Shown one piece after another: positions 34,288 through 44,694 of a DNA stretch of 64,000 bases. Position 1 is the stretch's first letter. Every line of letters starts with the position of its first letter. Under the pieces are notes generated by a model that worked only from the letters and a program-made list of their open reading frames with translations, did not search any database and was not told where the DNA came from. The position numbers and the translations under genes were made by a program. This DNA comes from a virus. The stretch spans positions 62,001 through 126,000 of IMG/VR virus record IMGVR_UViG_3300028553_000005. One strand, given 5' to 3'.

Positions 34288-34620
34288 TTACCTGCCTATT
34301 GCGTAAAGGTCTTTTAACTTGCTAGTAATTTCATCATATCCAACTAAAACTTTTCTTGGGTAATGTGAAATTGGCAAATCTTCAACAACTTCACAATAAA
34401 CAATAAAGGGAAGCTTAGTGATAGCAGCTGGTTGGTCTGGAGTTACAAACCAAAGATTTACTGTATCAATAACTTCTTGACATTGGTTCTCATCGGTATA
34501 AAAGAGATGAACAAAGTTGATGTTGTTGTCATCCATCCACTTTTTAACCCGATAACAATCAGCTGCGTCAGCTGTTAAGCCAGCATACAAATGAATATCA
34601 TCAATTTTGACAAAAGACAT
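34288..34620 (-). CDS. Small protein with a possible thioredoxin-like fold
   Basis: The 110-residue protein reads as alternating strand and helix: FVKIDDIHLYAG, ADCYRVKKWMDDNNINFVHLFY, then KLPFIVYCEVVEDL and KVLVGYDEITSKLKDLY. The helix-then-strand start and the LPFIVY strand with a probable cis-proline, followed by VGYDE and a last helix, suggest a thioredoxin/glutaredoxin-like fold. There is no CxxC pair, only Cys22 at the expected helix start, so redox activity is doubtful. It lies 1 base upstream of the collagen-like gene in the same operon. Confidence 0.55.
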   Translation of the reverse strand: MSFVKIDDIHLYAGLTADAADCYRVKKWMDDNNINFVHLFYTDENQCQEVIDTVNLWFVTPDQPAAITKLPFIVYCEVVEDLPISHYPRKVLVGYDEITSKLKDLYAIGR

Positions 34621-34737
34621 TTTTTTATTACTCCTTTTAATTAATTAAAAAACTACTAAAACTAAAATTGCTTTTTGGAATCTTGGAATCACGAAAAATT
34701 AATTTTGGGGCTCCGAGCGTCCAGACCTTTTTGTATT
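34621..34737. other. 117-bp intergenic region with a GC-rich palindromic segment
   Basis: This is the largest gap of the minus-strand block. It holds a GC-rich patch near 34708-34733 with the 9-base palindrome-like GCTCCGAGC, a direct repeat of GGAATC a few bases away (34678-34691), and AT-rich flanks. A ribosome site (AAAGGAG) for the 34620 gene lies at the left end. No TATAAATA box is seen. Confidence 0.45.
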
Positions 34738-36741
34738 TTAGTAGGCGTTAGCCATAGCAAAAGCACCAAAATACGTTGATCCACCATTAAATGTAAAATA
34801 GGTCAAAACATCTGTTGCATTTGGACCTACAGATAATGCCGGAGCAATACCATCCGAGTATTTAGCCGTTGGCAAGGTTACAACTCTGCCACCCGTAACA
34901 TCTTGTGTCAATATCAATGTAACAGAGAACAAGTTTCCTGAAGTCGGTGCACCAGTGAACGAAAGTGTTGTATTGGTACCCAAAGTTAAATTGAAAATGT
35001 TGGAATCTGCTAGATTTATTGCATATGTTGATGTGGTAACTGTTGCAGTATTTACATATTCTTTGTATGCTCGTAATTGAACACTTTGTAGAGCAGCCGC
35101 TGATGAATTAGCTGAATTAAAAGCAGCCTGTGCAAGAGTGGTAGCAACGTTAGCTTGTCCGTAACCAGATGTGGAAAATGTTTCAACTACGGTCAATCTT
35201 GTGTTCTGTGTAGCATTTGTCGTAACGGAAAGATTTGCTGTTTCAAAAGCAGCTTGAGCTAATATTGTAGCCGCATTGGCCTGAGCAAATGCCGGTTGAA
35301 CTTGTGGAAATACGTTGTTAGCAGCTGCAAATGAGGCATTAGCATGAACAAAAGCTGCATTGGCATGTGTGTATGCCGAGAACGTAATATTATTAGTTGC
35401 GTTAGCCTGTGAGTATGCTGAGTGTGCATACTGATTAGCTGCATTGGCTTGTGAGTAACCAGAAGCAGCATAGGTATCTACAGCTGTAATTCTAGTGTTT
35501 TGCCATGTATCAACACCTTGAATAATAATGGTATTGGATTGTGCTGAATTGGCAGTAAGATATGCTGCATTGGCATGATTAAAGCCAGAATTTGCGTGCT
35601 GATAGGCACTTTGAGCATATCTTTCTGTATTTGCTACATACAATGTTAAAGTTACATTTGTTGTATTTGCAAACGCATATGCTCCATGAGCATAGTTATT
35701 AACAGTATTGGCATAATCATAAGAAGCATTTGCATGTACAAAGGCTGCATTTGTGGCATTGTAATTTGCTTGAGCATATCTTAATATGGTATTCGCAGCA
35801 AACGATGTTGCTACGTTAAATGTGTTGGTTGATAAAACAGAATTATCTACATGCTTTGTTGTAATAATCTGGTTATATGTTGTTGTATTAGAACTATTGA
35901 CATCTCGTAAGTCCCAATACGAATTTGCATCATTCCAACGAATTTCAGCATTCATTGACGCTGGGCTCATACCAGAACGTCTATTAATCACCAAATAAGA
36001 CGATTGACCGTCATTTGTTCCTGTATTTGCTCTGAGTGTAAATGTGTTGGAATCAGTAATTGTTACACCGTTAATTGTGAAGTTACCACCAACAGTTAAA
36101 CCACCAGTAATCGATACAGTACCATCAACTGTACCACCACCAGCTGCAAATTTTGTATTTGCTAAATCAAAAGCTGCATTGGCGTGAGTGTAACTTCCGT
36201 TAGCATGATTGAAAGCAGCTTGTGCTAATACGTTGGCTGCGTTAGCTTTACTAAATCCTGTGTTTGCATGTAAGAATGCAGCATTTACATAAGCACTATT
36301 TAAAGTGTTAACATTAATTACAGAAGATGTTACTGTATTGGCAATAACACTATTGATGTTTGCAAAACCATTGATTGTTGCATTATTTGAAACTAATAAT
36401 CCAGTACCAGTGCTATTTGCTGTTATTAAACCACTAAAAATTGATGGACCAGCATTTGTTAGTCCTAGTGTTGTGTTTGTAAAATATACTTGTTGGTCTA
36501 CACGAAGGTTGTTTTGTATATAAGCAGAAGAACCTGTTCCTTGAACTTGTAATTGGCCAGCAATCACAGCCACATTGGCAACCTGTAAACCTAAACTTGG
36601 ATCATTTAAATAAAGTGTTCCAGTAGGTTTAACATAATTGTTTGCTGCCAAATCATTATTTTCTTTTGCAAGATTATTGGTTACAGATACCCAATCTTCA
36701 AAAGTATTATTTAAATTTAATAAAAAAACTGTGTTAGCCAT
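34738..36741 (-). CDS. Long Ala/Asn/His-repeat fibre stalk protein
   Basis: The 667-residue protein starts MANTVFLLNLNNTFEDWVSVTN, followed by a beta block (PTGTLYLNDPSLGLQVANV, GTGLLVSNNATINGF), then many units of the type AFxHANxAYxxANxA over roughly 150-560, broken by a GLTVGGNFTINGVTIT...RSGMSPASMNAEIRWNDANSYWDLRD block (about 215-280). The C-terminus (580-667) is a beta domain: TYAINLADSNIFNLTLGTN, LSVTLILTQDVTGGR and TYFGAFAMANAY, a type also found at the end of the 44695 product. It is a large structural fibre. Confidence 0.7.
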   Translation of the reverse strand: MANTVFLLNLNNTFEDWVSVTNNLAKENNDLAANNYVKPTGTLYLNDPSLGLQVANVAVIAGQLQVQGTGSSAYIQNNLRVDQQVYFTNTTLGLTNAGPSIFSGLITANSTGTGLLVSNNATINGFANINSVIANTVTSSVINVNTLNSAYVNAAFLHANTGFSKANAANVLAQAAFNHANGSYTHANAAFDLANTKFAAGGGTVDGTVSITGGLTVGGNFTINGVTITDSNTFTLRANTGTNDGQSSYLVINRRSGMSPASMNAEIRWNDANSYWDLRDVNSSNTTTYNQIITTKHVDNSVLSTNTFNVATSFAANTILRYAQANYNATNAAFVHANASYDYANTVNNYAHGAYAFANTTNVTLTLYVANTERYAQSAYQHANSGFNHANAAYLTANSAQSNTIIIQGVDTWQNTRITAVDTYAASGYSQANAANQYAHSAYSQANATNNITFSAYTHANAAFVHANASFAAANNVFPQVQPAFAQANAATILAQAAFETANLSVTTNATQNTRLTVVETFSTSGYGQANVATTLAQAAFNSANSSAAALQSVQLRAYKEYVNTATVTTSTYAINLADSNIFNLTLGTNTTLSFTGAPTSGNLFSVTLILTQDVTGGRVVTLPTAKYSDGIAPALSVGPNATDVLTYFTFNGGSTYFGAFAMANAY

Positions 36742-36756
36742 TTAAATTCCTATGTA

Positions 36757-36954
36757 TTATTTTTCTAACATTGAAAATATTTTATTTAACATCTGTTTCA
36801 TCTCACCAATGTCAGATTTTAAAGAATCAATATCTTTTTTCATTTCTTGTTTCTTTTTGTAATCCAATAGTGCAGCAGCATTAGTATTTAATATAGCTTT
36901 ACTATCCATGTCTTTTACCAAATTGGCGTGTTCTTGAACTTTATATAATCTCAT
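36757..36954 (-). CDS. Short coiled-coil protein
   Basis: The 65-residue product has a Lys/Asp/Met-rich helix from about residue 30 to the end (KKKQEMKKDIDSLKSDIGEMKQMLNKIFSMLEK in overlapping parts) with heptad hydrophobics. It is 2 bases after the stop of the DUF4815 gene and 15 bases before the next, so it is real and co-transcribed. Possibly a small trimerising accessory factor. Function unknown. Confidence 0.6.
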   Translation of the reverse strand: MRLYKVQEHANLVKDMDSKAILNTNAAALLDYKKKQEMKKDIDSLKSDIGEMKQMLNKIFSMLEK

Positions 36955-36956
36955 AG

Positions 36957-39900
36957 TTATGCCGTTGCGATTGCTCTAAAATTCTTAATTCTAGGAACTA
37001 TTGCTGGATTGTCAGAATACATCACAATCTTAATAGCAAACACTTTAAAGTTTGTATATACTGAACCAGTAGAAACATCACTATATGTAATGTTTAGTGC
37101 CTGATAGGTATCTGTTGTATAATCACTTACTCCAGTAGACTCTAAACTTCCACCAACAGTAAATTTAGGATTCATCAATACATATGGTTGACTATCAAAA
37201 CTGTTTTGGTCATTTGAGTTCAAAACTTTATAGTACACTTCAATCTTTGTTCCAGGTCTACGATTTACATCTAAAAATACTGTTAAACCAGATGAATCAA
37301 AGTTATTATTAAGTGTTACTCGTTTTGTTATATATTTAGCAATACTTCCATTGTTGCCAAAGCCAGGTAAAAGTTCTAATGCAGTATTTGATGATTCATT
37401 GACATAATTAGTAATATTATTTTTTACCAATATTGCATTGAGTCGTTCTAGATCAACAACAGGAGATGTCCATTTATCAACGTTTTCAATTGTTGAACGA
37501 ATGATAATATTACCATTTGCTGAGTGAATTTGTCTTGTATTGAAAACGTTATTCTCATTTGCAAACACATTTACTTCACCAGATTGAACTGAAGTGCCTT
37601 TGTCAACAGTCAACATTTTATAACCAACAGAACCATAATTACTAAATGTTAAATCTTGAGTCATTAGATTTAATAAATCATATTCAATTGCTGGGTTTGA
37701 AGCTATTGAAGTTGTATCAAATGTTCCTCGACCTCCAGCAAAATCACATATATTTAATTTAAATGCTAATTGTTCATTTGGTGCGGCAACCCAAGTTGAA
37801 GCATTCTGTGACCTGAATAAAGATCCACTATATGTTACTTGTGAAACAATTCTATCGGTGCCAAATTGAGTTTCACCAACTTTAGAAGCATACACATTAT
37901 AAAGTTTTGAATCGGTTGCCAACATTAATGAATATTGACCAGGTTTCAAATAGATTGGATTACTAAATGTAAATGTTGTTGGTAATCCAAGAGCTTGTTC
38001 TATCAAAGTTTGATCTGGTACAACAATATCGTTTGGATTCAAATAAACGACTGAATCAGGAATATCCGTTTCAGCATCAGGATATCCATTAACAGTTGGT
38101 CGAATACGAACACTAACAGGAGAAACAGGATCCTTTGTAGCAAAGTGTATATCTACAGATGAAATAAACACACCTCTTGGGAATTGAATTGGATTAACAA
38201 AGAAGTTTTGTGATAACGGATCAATTCCATCCAATGCACAATTACCAACTGAACCTTTTGCTGTAGAGTATTGTGATGAATTACTTGGGTCAGTAGCAAA
38301 CTGGCCAGCTAAAGTTACTAATTCTTCTGGACCATATTGTGCAACAATATCTCGTATCTTTGCAACAGTATTTGTTTCCCAAGTCGCATCACCAGCTAAA
38401 GCCAACTGATATGCGTGCAAATAAACGGCTGCCATTTGCGTTCCTGTTGGTATAGATCCTGTAGCCGCATACAAAGCACCATATAAACCATCGTTTGCAG
38501 AACTGGTGCCTGTACCAAAACTGTCAGTAATACCGATTAATAAATCAGAATTTGCAGCCGTCACACCACTTGTTAACATTAGATTTTGTATTTGTGATGT
38601 TATTAATGCTTTACCTTCTACAAAACTTAATGAAGTATTGTTATAGGCATCAGCAACAAAAGCAGCAGCTGCAGTAACAGTTGATGATGTAGTTGCTTGA
38701 TTATACATTGTGAAACTTGATTGAGTTCCAGTAAATGTATAACCATTTTGAGTTGTTGATGTTCCGGATAATGTGCCTCCAGTACCACCAGATGCACCTG
38801 TTAAATTCAGAACAGTTTGACCTGTTGTGCTGCCGGTTCGAACTGTTATACTTGCAGTGAAATCAGAAACACCAGGAATTGTGCTAACAATAGGAACAGT
38901 AAATGTTGTGTTCGAACCGGCAGCAGAATTCAAATATGCATAAATCGATGCACTACCACCATATATCTGTGTTGATGGTCTAATAGCAATACCATAAGTT
39001 CCTGGACCTGGTGTTGGTGCAGGAGGAGGTGGTGGTAACACCACAGCTGGCGGTGCCGGTGGAGTTGGCGGTGGCACCGGCTTAATTGGAGGCGGTGGTG
39101 GAGGTGGAATCTGTGGAGTTGTTACTGGAGGTCTTGTGCTAACAACATCTTCATTTGTATCCAATAATCCTTTTGCTGTGAATATTGCTTTAGCATATGT
39201 TTGTGATCTAGAAGGATTTAAGAAGTTGTCTGTAAATTCAACAGATAAAGCACCCGTTGGGAAATGAACCAATCGATCATTTGGTATCAATATTGTACCA
39301 GATGCTTCACCATGAATATTTGTTACAAGTTCTGCACCAGTAAACGAAGATTGTCTAATTCTCAAAACTGGAGCCACAGCATAAGATGATGTTGTTAAAG
39401 ATACGTTTGCAGTAGTTAAATCATAACCACGGCCGTTTTGTAACATTCTAACATTCGTAATTGCACCGCCAGAAACGTTAGCTCGAGCAATTGCAGGAAT
39501 TGTGTTAGCACCAGTAATCGATACAATAGAAAGGTCATTTCCATTAGTTAATCCTGATCCACCATTTACAATATCAATAAATGGAACACTTGATGTTGAA
39601 GTGTAAGTTGGAGTAACATATGCATCAATACAAACACCATTCATAAACACATGTAATAAAGTGTTTGGTGCCATACCATAAACAGTAAATTCAAATGGTT
39701 TACTTCTTGCGTAAGGAACAACTGCATTAGAAACTACTTTAGTTGTTCTGATTGATGAACGCACACCAGGCACAGACATCCAAGACATTGTTTGTCTAAA
39801 TTTTACAGTACTAGGTGTTGTATAAGATGGTCGACCTGATTGAGCATCTCTTGCTGTAGTGATTACACTTTCTCTTTCTGCTAGTCTTGATAAAGTGGCT

Positions 39901-42900
39901 GATGATGTGCCAGACCAGTGTATGTCCCAATCTTCCCATGTCTGAGATTTTAATCCTACAATATCAACAAAATTTTCCCAGGCAGAAGTTTGTTGTGTTT
40001 TATATGTAACAATTGGTTGAGTTTTTGTATCATACCAAACATCACTTGAGGGGGTTAATTGAGCGTAACCAATAAAACGACTGAGCTCAAATGGATTAAT
40101 ATTAATAATTTGTGTTGCAACATTTTGAAATACCATAGGTACTTCATTATAAGAAAATGTTACAATATTATTTTTAAGGAACAAATAATTGTTTTGTTTT
40201 CCTGGTGTTAATTTAAAAGCACCTTGAGTGGAAACAGTAAAATAATCAGCCACATTTGATGTAAATGTAGGTCTTAAACATTTTTCGAATGTATCAATGG
40301 CACAAGCATAATCTGGATTTGCAGTATCACCAACAGTATGGCTAGTAAAACTATCAACTAAAAATCCATTTTTAAATAATATGTTTTCATTATTTTCATC
40401 CGTAATATCTGATCCCGTTACTTCTTTTTCCAATAATGATAATGAAGTGTAATATTCTAAATTACCAATTCTTTTATCCAAAACACCAATATCACGCATT
40501 GTATACCTTCTTAGATCGGAAGGTGTGATAATGACTGTATTGCTACTAAACGTATATGGAGGATATTCTAAAGTAAACAATGTCATTGTTCCTGGAATAT
40601 CAGCTGGCACAACTGGATTAATGTAAGAGCTTACACCACGAATAGTTTTAAACACTCCTGTTGGATATAATACAATTTTATCTTTACGACCCAAATAATA
40701 ATTATAATCGGTGTAAATATTCTCGTATGGTGCAGGTATTTGATATGTACTAAATGTTGAAACACCAACACCATCATCTCTGCGAGGTCTAAAATCAATT
40801 ATATCTCGTAAATTATAATTTGATCCATACTGTGGAGATGTAAATGATGGAGTATCAGAATAATCAACAGGATAAGAATCTACTGTGAAGAAACCTGTAC
40901 CACCAGAGTGTGTGAAATGATCAAATACAACAACAACGTTACCTTGAGCAGATCCAGTTAAATTTGTAATTGTACCGTGGTCGTAGAAAGCATCTTTTTG
41001 TCCATCGTTTAAGTAGTATTCATCGATGCTATTTGTGATTTGTGTCCAATATGCTGTTTGTGTTTCTGGATTTCGATTAATATTACTGGTAGTTAACGAT
41101 ACATAAACGTTACTATCATATACAACTGCACTATCGGAGTTGTAAGTGGTATATTCAGACCAGTTACCGAGATAAGTTGCTGTGTTACCTAATTCATATA
41201 CACCTTTGAAATTATAAATGTCTGCCACACCTAAACTAACTGGTGTACCAATTGTATTTGCCGAAGCTAAAACTGCGGTATCGTACTGAATAACTTTATT
41301 CTTAATGGAATCACCCACCACGCTGATGGTAGCATAGATTGTAGCAGAACCATTAAATCCTCCACCAATGTTGATGGTCGCCTGTCCTGCTGAAACCCCA
41401 GAGTTGGAGATACTAATACTAACATTCGCCTGATCCATTGGTATAAATGTACCAGTCGCATAACTACCACTAGCAGAAGTGGTAACTACAGCAAAATTTA
41501 ATTGACGTTGAGCTGCAGGAATTGAACCAGAACCACCAACAAAATCTTCATTGCTACCATTTGTGTTAATGGTATACGAACCATTTACAAACGTTGGAGC
41601 ACTAAAGAATCTACGAGTTTCATAATTAATATTATTTACGTTTGCAATATTATTTTGCGGTAAAGCAAATATTAATGAATTGTAATTACTATCAACTAAT
41701 GTATATGGTGAAATTGTGTTTGCTGAGAATGTGACGGATGTATAACTATTCGCTGCACCAGGAATAATCATTGAACGAACATTGGAAAATGGATTGCTGT
41801 TCAAACCAACATTAAACAAAAATGCTTTGTATTGTGAATTTTGTCCGGTATCACTAGAATAATCAAAGTTACGAATTCGAGCGGTACCAATTTTTGTTGC
41901 TGAAGTTGCTGCACCAAATGCGGCATTGTGTAGTTCAACTTGAACACCTTGTTGAAAGTTTATAATTGAACCATTTAAATTTTTAATCAAAGTATAATTT
42001 CCATAATAAGTGGAAATATTTTGATCGGTCAAACTTTCTGTATCTCTTGCCTTTTCTAATTCATATTGTGTTGGAGCAATTTTTTCAACACGAAATCCAT
42101 TAATGTATGCTTTACCCGTTGAAATAGCTGCAGGCATCACATTGGCTTCATTAAAATAATCTTGTATTGATAGTGAAAATGGATTTACAAAGAAATCACC
42201 AGATTGATCGTAAATACCACGAGCAATCGATTTTTGTACTTCTGAAAATATTGGAGTGTCATTGATTGATTCAATAACTCCAGCATTAATTCGAACTAAC
42301 TCAATAAACTTATTTGTTGTTAAATTAGTAACCTCTTGTGTGCTAGTGTATGGTTTGTAAACCAAAGTTAATGATATTTTATATCGATCAGCACCAGGAG
42401 CTTGATAATTGGAAGCACCAATCGCAGGATCTAATAGAGAAGAATCTGTAAACGTATCTACAATTTCATCTTCAACTTCAAAACCAACAACAACAGATGG
42501 AAAAGCATTTAATTGGTCAGGAATAATACTTGATGCCACATGGCGAACAAAATATCCACTAGTAAACCAAACACCATCATCAACAGAAACTTCCAATGCA
42601 CGAACTGATGCTTTTTTGTATACTGTAACGGTAGCGTCAGTTAAATCTTGTGTTAATGGTGTATTGATGGTAATCGAATTGACACCGGTAATGGCTGTAA
42701 CATAAGCGTTCAAATTAATTGATGTCATAACAATGTTGTCACCAACACTAATGCTAGCAGAAGAAACACTTAATGATTTAGATAAAAAAGTACCAGTTAC
42801 AAAACGTGAAAAATTTGTTTCTGTAATTGCTGTGGCTGTATATGTTGGAGCAATGTCATAACCCATAACAGAGTTTAGAGCATCATTCTTTGAATCAAAA

Positions 42901-43307
42901 AATTTAATTGTTTCACCAGATGAAAATGCTTTATTGTTATTTGTGTTGATCGATTTAGTTCTGATATAAAGATTTATATCATCAACTGAAATAACTCTAG
43001 TTACAAATTTTGACGTAACACCAACAGCATAATAACCAACATAATTTAAAATATCTTCTGAAGTTGTGCCTGTTGTTAACTTACAGGTAATAATGTTTGT
43101 ATCAACAAAAATGTTTCCGCCAGTAACTTTTGATCCATCAACATAGATGCCAGCACCAAACTTAGAAATTTGGTCTTGTAGTATTGTTTGAGCTTGAGTT
43201 AATTCTCTGGCTTGAACCGCAAATCCAGGTTTAAAAAGAATCCGATGGAAATTTTTAGTGTCATCGAAATCATCATAGTAAGGGTCAACGTTGAAATTTA
43301 AAGCCAT
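36957..43307 (-). CDS. Large DUF4815-type baseplate/tail structural protein
   Basis: The 2116-residue protein starts with the DUF4815 signature MALNFNVDPYYDDFDDTKNFHRILF followed by KPGFAVQARELTQAQTILQDQI. Further N-terminal segments (INGFRVEKIAPTQYELEKARDTES, YTMRDIGVLDKRIGNLEYYTSLSLLE) fit this family of marine T4-like phages. A proline-rich linker (about residues 1397-1432) precedes an insert with an Ig-like strand pattern and a helical domain (about 1540-1690). After this comes NFFVNPIQFPRGVFISSVDIHF and a C-terminal set of beta domains. It probably forms the periphery of the baseplate, between gp8 and the fibres. A ribosome site (AAAGGAAAA) precedes the ATG. Confidence 0.85.
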   Translation of the reverse strand: MALNFNVDPYYDDFDDTKNFHRILFKPGFAVQARELTQAQTILQDQISKFGAGIYVDGSKVTGGNIFVDTNIITCKLTTGTTSEDILNYVGYYAVGVTSKFVTRVISVDDINLYIRTKSINTNNNKAFSSGETIKFFDSKNDALNSVMGYDIAPTYTATAITETNFSRFVTGTFLSKSLSVSSASISVGDNIVMTSINLNAYVTAITGVNSITINTPLTQDLTDATVTVYKKASVRALEVSVDDGVWFTSGYFVRHVASSIIPDQLNAFPSVVVGFEVEDEIVDTFTDSSLLDPAIGASNYQAPGADRYKISLTLVYKPYTSTQEVTNLTTNKFIELVRINAGVIESINDTPIFSEVQKSIARGIYDQSGDFFVNPFSLSIQDYFNEANVMPAAISTGKAYINGFRVEKIAPTQYELEKARDTESLTDQNISTYYGNYTLIKNLNGSIINFQQGVQVELHNAAFGAATSATKIGTARIRNFDYSSDTGQNSQYKAFLFNVGLNSNPFSNVRSMIIPGAANSYTSVTFSANTISPYTLVDSNYNSLIFALPQNNIANVNNINYETRRFFSAPTFVNGSYTINTNGSNEDFVGGSGSIPAAQRQLNFAVVTTSASGSYATGTFIPMDQANVSISISNSGVSAGQATINIGGGFNGSATIYATISVVGDSIKNKVIQYDTAVLASANTIGTPVSLGVADIYNFKGVYELGNTATYLGNWSEYTTYNSDSAVVYDSNVYVSLTTSNINRNPETQTAYWTQITNSIDEYYLNDGQKDAFYDHGTITNLTGSAQGNVVVVFDHFTHSGGTGFFTVDSYPVDYSDTPSFTSPQYGSNYNLRDIIDFRPRRDDGVGVSTFSTYQIPAPYENIYTDYNYYLGRKDKIVLYPTGVFKTIRGVSSYINPVVPADIPGTMTLFTLEYPPYTFSSNTVIITPSDLRRYTMRDIGVLDKRIGNLEYYTSLSLLEKEVTGSDITDENNENILFKNGFLVDSFTSHTVGDTANPDYACAIDTFEKCLRPTFTSNVADYFTVSTQGAFKLTPGKQNNYLFLKNNIVTFSYNEVPMVFQNVATQIININPFELSRFIGYAQLTPSSDVWYDTKTQPIVTYKTQQTSAWENFVDIVGLKSQTWEDWDIHWSGTSSATLSRLAERESVITTARDAQSGRPSYTTPSTVKFRQTMSWMSVPGVRSSIRTTKVVSNAVVPYARSKPFEFTVYGMAPNTLLHVFMNGVCIDAYVTPTYTSTSSVPFIDIVNGGSGLTNGNDLSIVSITGANTIPAIARANVSGGAITNVRMLQNGRGYDLTTANVSLTTSSYAVAPVLRIRQSSFTGAELVTNIHGEASGTILIPNDRLVHFPTGALSVEFTDNFLNPSRSQTYAKAIFTAKGLLDTNEDVVSTRPPVTTPQIPPPPPPPIKPVPPPTPPAPPAVVLPPPPPAPTPGPGTYGIAIRPSTQIYGGSASIYAYLNSAAGSNTTFTVPIVSTIPGVSDFTASITVRTGSTTGQTVLNLTGASGGTGGTLSGTSTTQNGYTFTGTQSSFTMYNQATTSSTVTAAAAFVADAYNNTSLSFVEGKALITSQIQNLMLTSGVTAANSDLLIGITDSFGTGTSSANDGLYGALYAATGSIPTGTQMAAVYLHAYQLALAGDATWETNTVAKIRDIVAQYGPEELVTLAGQFATDPSNSSQYSTAKGSVGNCALDGIDPLSQNFFVNPIQFPRGVFISSVDIHFATKDPVSPVSVRIRPTVNGYPDAETDIPDSVVYLNPNDIVVPDQTLIEQALGLPTTFTFSNPIYLKPGQYSLMLATDSKLYNVYASKVGETQFGTDRIVSQVTYSGSLFRSQNASTWVAAPNEQLAFKLNICDFAGGRGTFDTTSIASNPAIEYDLLNLMTQDLTFSNYGSVGYKMLTVDKGTSVQSGEVNVFANENNVFNTRQIHSANGNIIIRSTIENVDKWTSPVVDLERLNAILVKNNITNYVNESSNTALELLPGFGNNGSIAKYITKRVTLNNNFDSSGLTVFLDVNRRPGTKIEVYYKVLNSNDQNSFDSQPYVLMNPKFTVGGSLESTGVSDYTTDTYQALNITYSDVSTGSVYTNFKVFAIKIVMYSDNPAIVPRIKNFRAIATA

Positions 43308-43316
43308 TTTTTTCCT

Positions 43317-44684
43317 TTAGTAGCCTAATACAATCTTAAATTGTTCTATACCATCTTCACTTCTTGTTATTCCTGTTCTGTTCTCAATAAAAGTCATATA
43401 TCCAGACTGTGGTACAAAGTTTGGTGTACTATATGTTAACAGAGTTCTAACGGTGCCTGATACTGATCCATGAACTGAATCATTATATGCTAATGTTCCT
43501 TCTGTATTTATTAGCTTTAATGTATTGGTTCCAGAGTCAAAACTCAAAACTGTTCCAATAAAATATGCGTCAGCCAGTGAAGTTCCTTGATAAACAATTT
43601 CATCATTAGTATATGCACCTTGGCCAGAGGCAACAACCAAGTCAGTAGTTGTTTTGTATATTTGACCATTTGCTGGATTTGGTGACAATTCTCGTGTCGT
43701 GGGGTTCACAATAATGCCCAATTGATGATAGTCAATATCAATGGGTATGTTGCCATTCTCACTAGCATTGAATTCCACAGCAACCATTACTTTAGTACAA
43801 CCAAGTTCAGAAATAGGATCATAAGCATGGCCAGAAATTGGTGAAACTGGACAAATAGCTGTTGCATTTGAACCGATAGCCGAAACGATAGCCACATTGG
43901 CGTAAGTGTAGTTTGTACCCGGATTGGTAACAATAACATCAGCAATTTCATCACCATCAATCTCAGCAGTTGCAACCGCACCAGTTCCGTCACCAGTTAT
44001 TACAACAGTAATGGCTGCATTTGACGGATCGTATCCCGAACCACGATTAGTAATATTGATGACTGGAATATCACCTGTTCCTGAATCACTATTTAAAGGA
44101 TTTGGAATGGTTGTACCAACAGGTACAGGAATCCAGTTACTATCTAAGAATTTAACTCGCAGACCATCATCAATGGTATACATGTACTTCCATTTGTAAT
44201 CATCCGAACCTCTAAAAATATTATCCGTACCATATGTTCCCGGTTCAAAGTAAGGTTCTACTGTTGATGGAGAATCGTTATTGTTCCATAAACATTTAAA
44301 AATCTGGTCATATCTATTTTTAACATAGAACTTATAATTAGCAAATCCATTTTCATCAACATCGAAAATATCAACGTCATCTTGATAGTAATCGTAGGTA
44401 ATTCCTGAAGTCCAATCAACTCGTGGTATAACAGGACTAATATCGTTTGATGTTATCTTTTTGGCCACAAACATATTTTTAAATGTTCGTTTAATATATT
44501 TTACATCTTGTTGTGGTATTGGTGGATTATCTTCATCGTCCCAAGGATCAACTTTAGAAAGAAAACAATACATTGAGGTTAATACTGAAGATATATTAGG
44601 AGGAACAACAGCCACCGGTGAAAAGTAAAACTGCTCAACCGTAGTCTGTTTTGAAAAAGTTGTTAATAGTGTTTTATTGGCCAT
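43317..44684 (-). CDS. gp8: Baseplate wedge subunit gp8-like
   Basis: The 455-residue protein matches T4 gp8 in its N-terminal half: FYFSPVAVVPPNISSVLTSMYCFLSKVDPWDDE (about 18-50, in parts), then VIPRVDWTSG, YQIFKCLWNNNDSPS-like CLW segment, and YKWKYMYTIDDG before VPVG. A short IPVINITNRGSGY/VIVTNPGTNYTYANV beta repeat lies in the middle (about 215-275), as in gp6 and gp7 of this phage. It ends SGYMTFIENRTGITR with EQFKIVLGY, also gp8-typical. It is longer than T4 gp8 (334 residues) by this insert. It follows the 44695 gene by 10 bases. Confidence 0.85.
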   Translation of the reverse strand: MANKTLLTTFSKQTTVEQFYFSPVAVVPPNISSVLTSMYCFLSKVDPWDDEDNPPIPQQDVKYIKRTFKNMFVAKKITSNDISPVIPRVDWTSGITYDYYQDDVDIFDVDENGFANYKFYVKNRYDQIFKCLWNNNDSPSTVEPYFEPGTYGTDNIFRGSDDYKWKYMYTIDDGLRVKFLDSNWIPVPVGTTIPNPLNSDSGTGDIPVINITNRGSGYDPSNAAITVVITGDGTGAVATAEIDGDEIADVIVTNPGTNYTYANVAIVSAIGSNATAICPVSPISGHAYDPISELGCTKVMVAVEFNASENGNIPIDIDYHQLGIIVNPTTRELSPNPANGQIYKTTTDLVVASGQGAYTNDEIVYQGTSLADAYFIGTVLSFDSGTNTLKLINTEGTLAYNDSVHGSVSGTVRTLLTYSTPNFVPQSGYMTFIENRTGITRSEDGIEQFKIVLGY

Positions 44685-44694
44685 GATTTATTTA

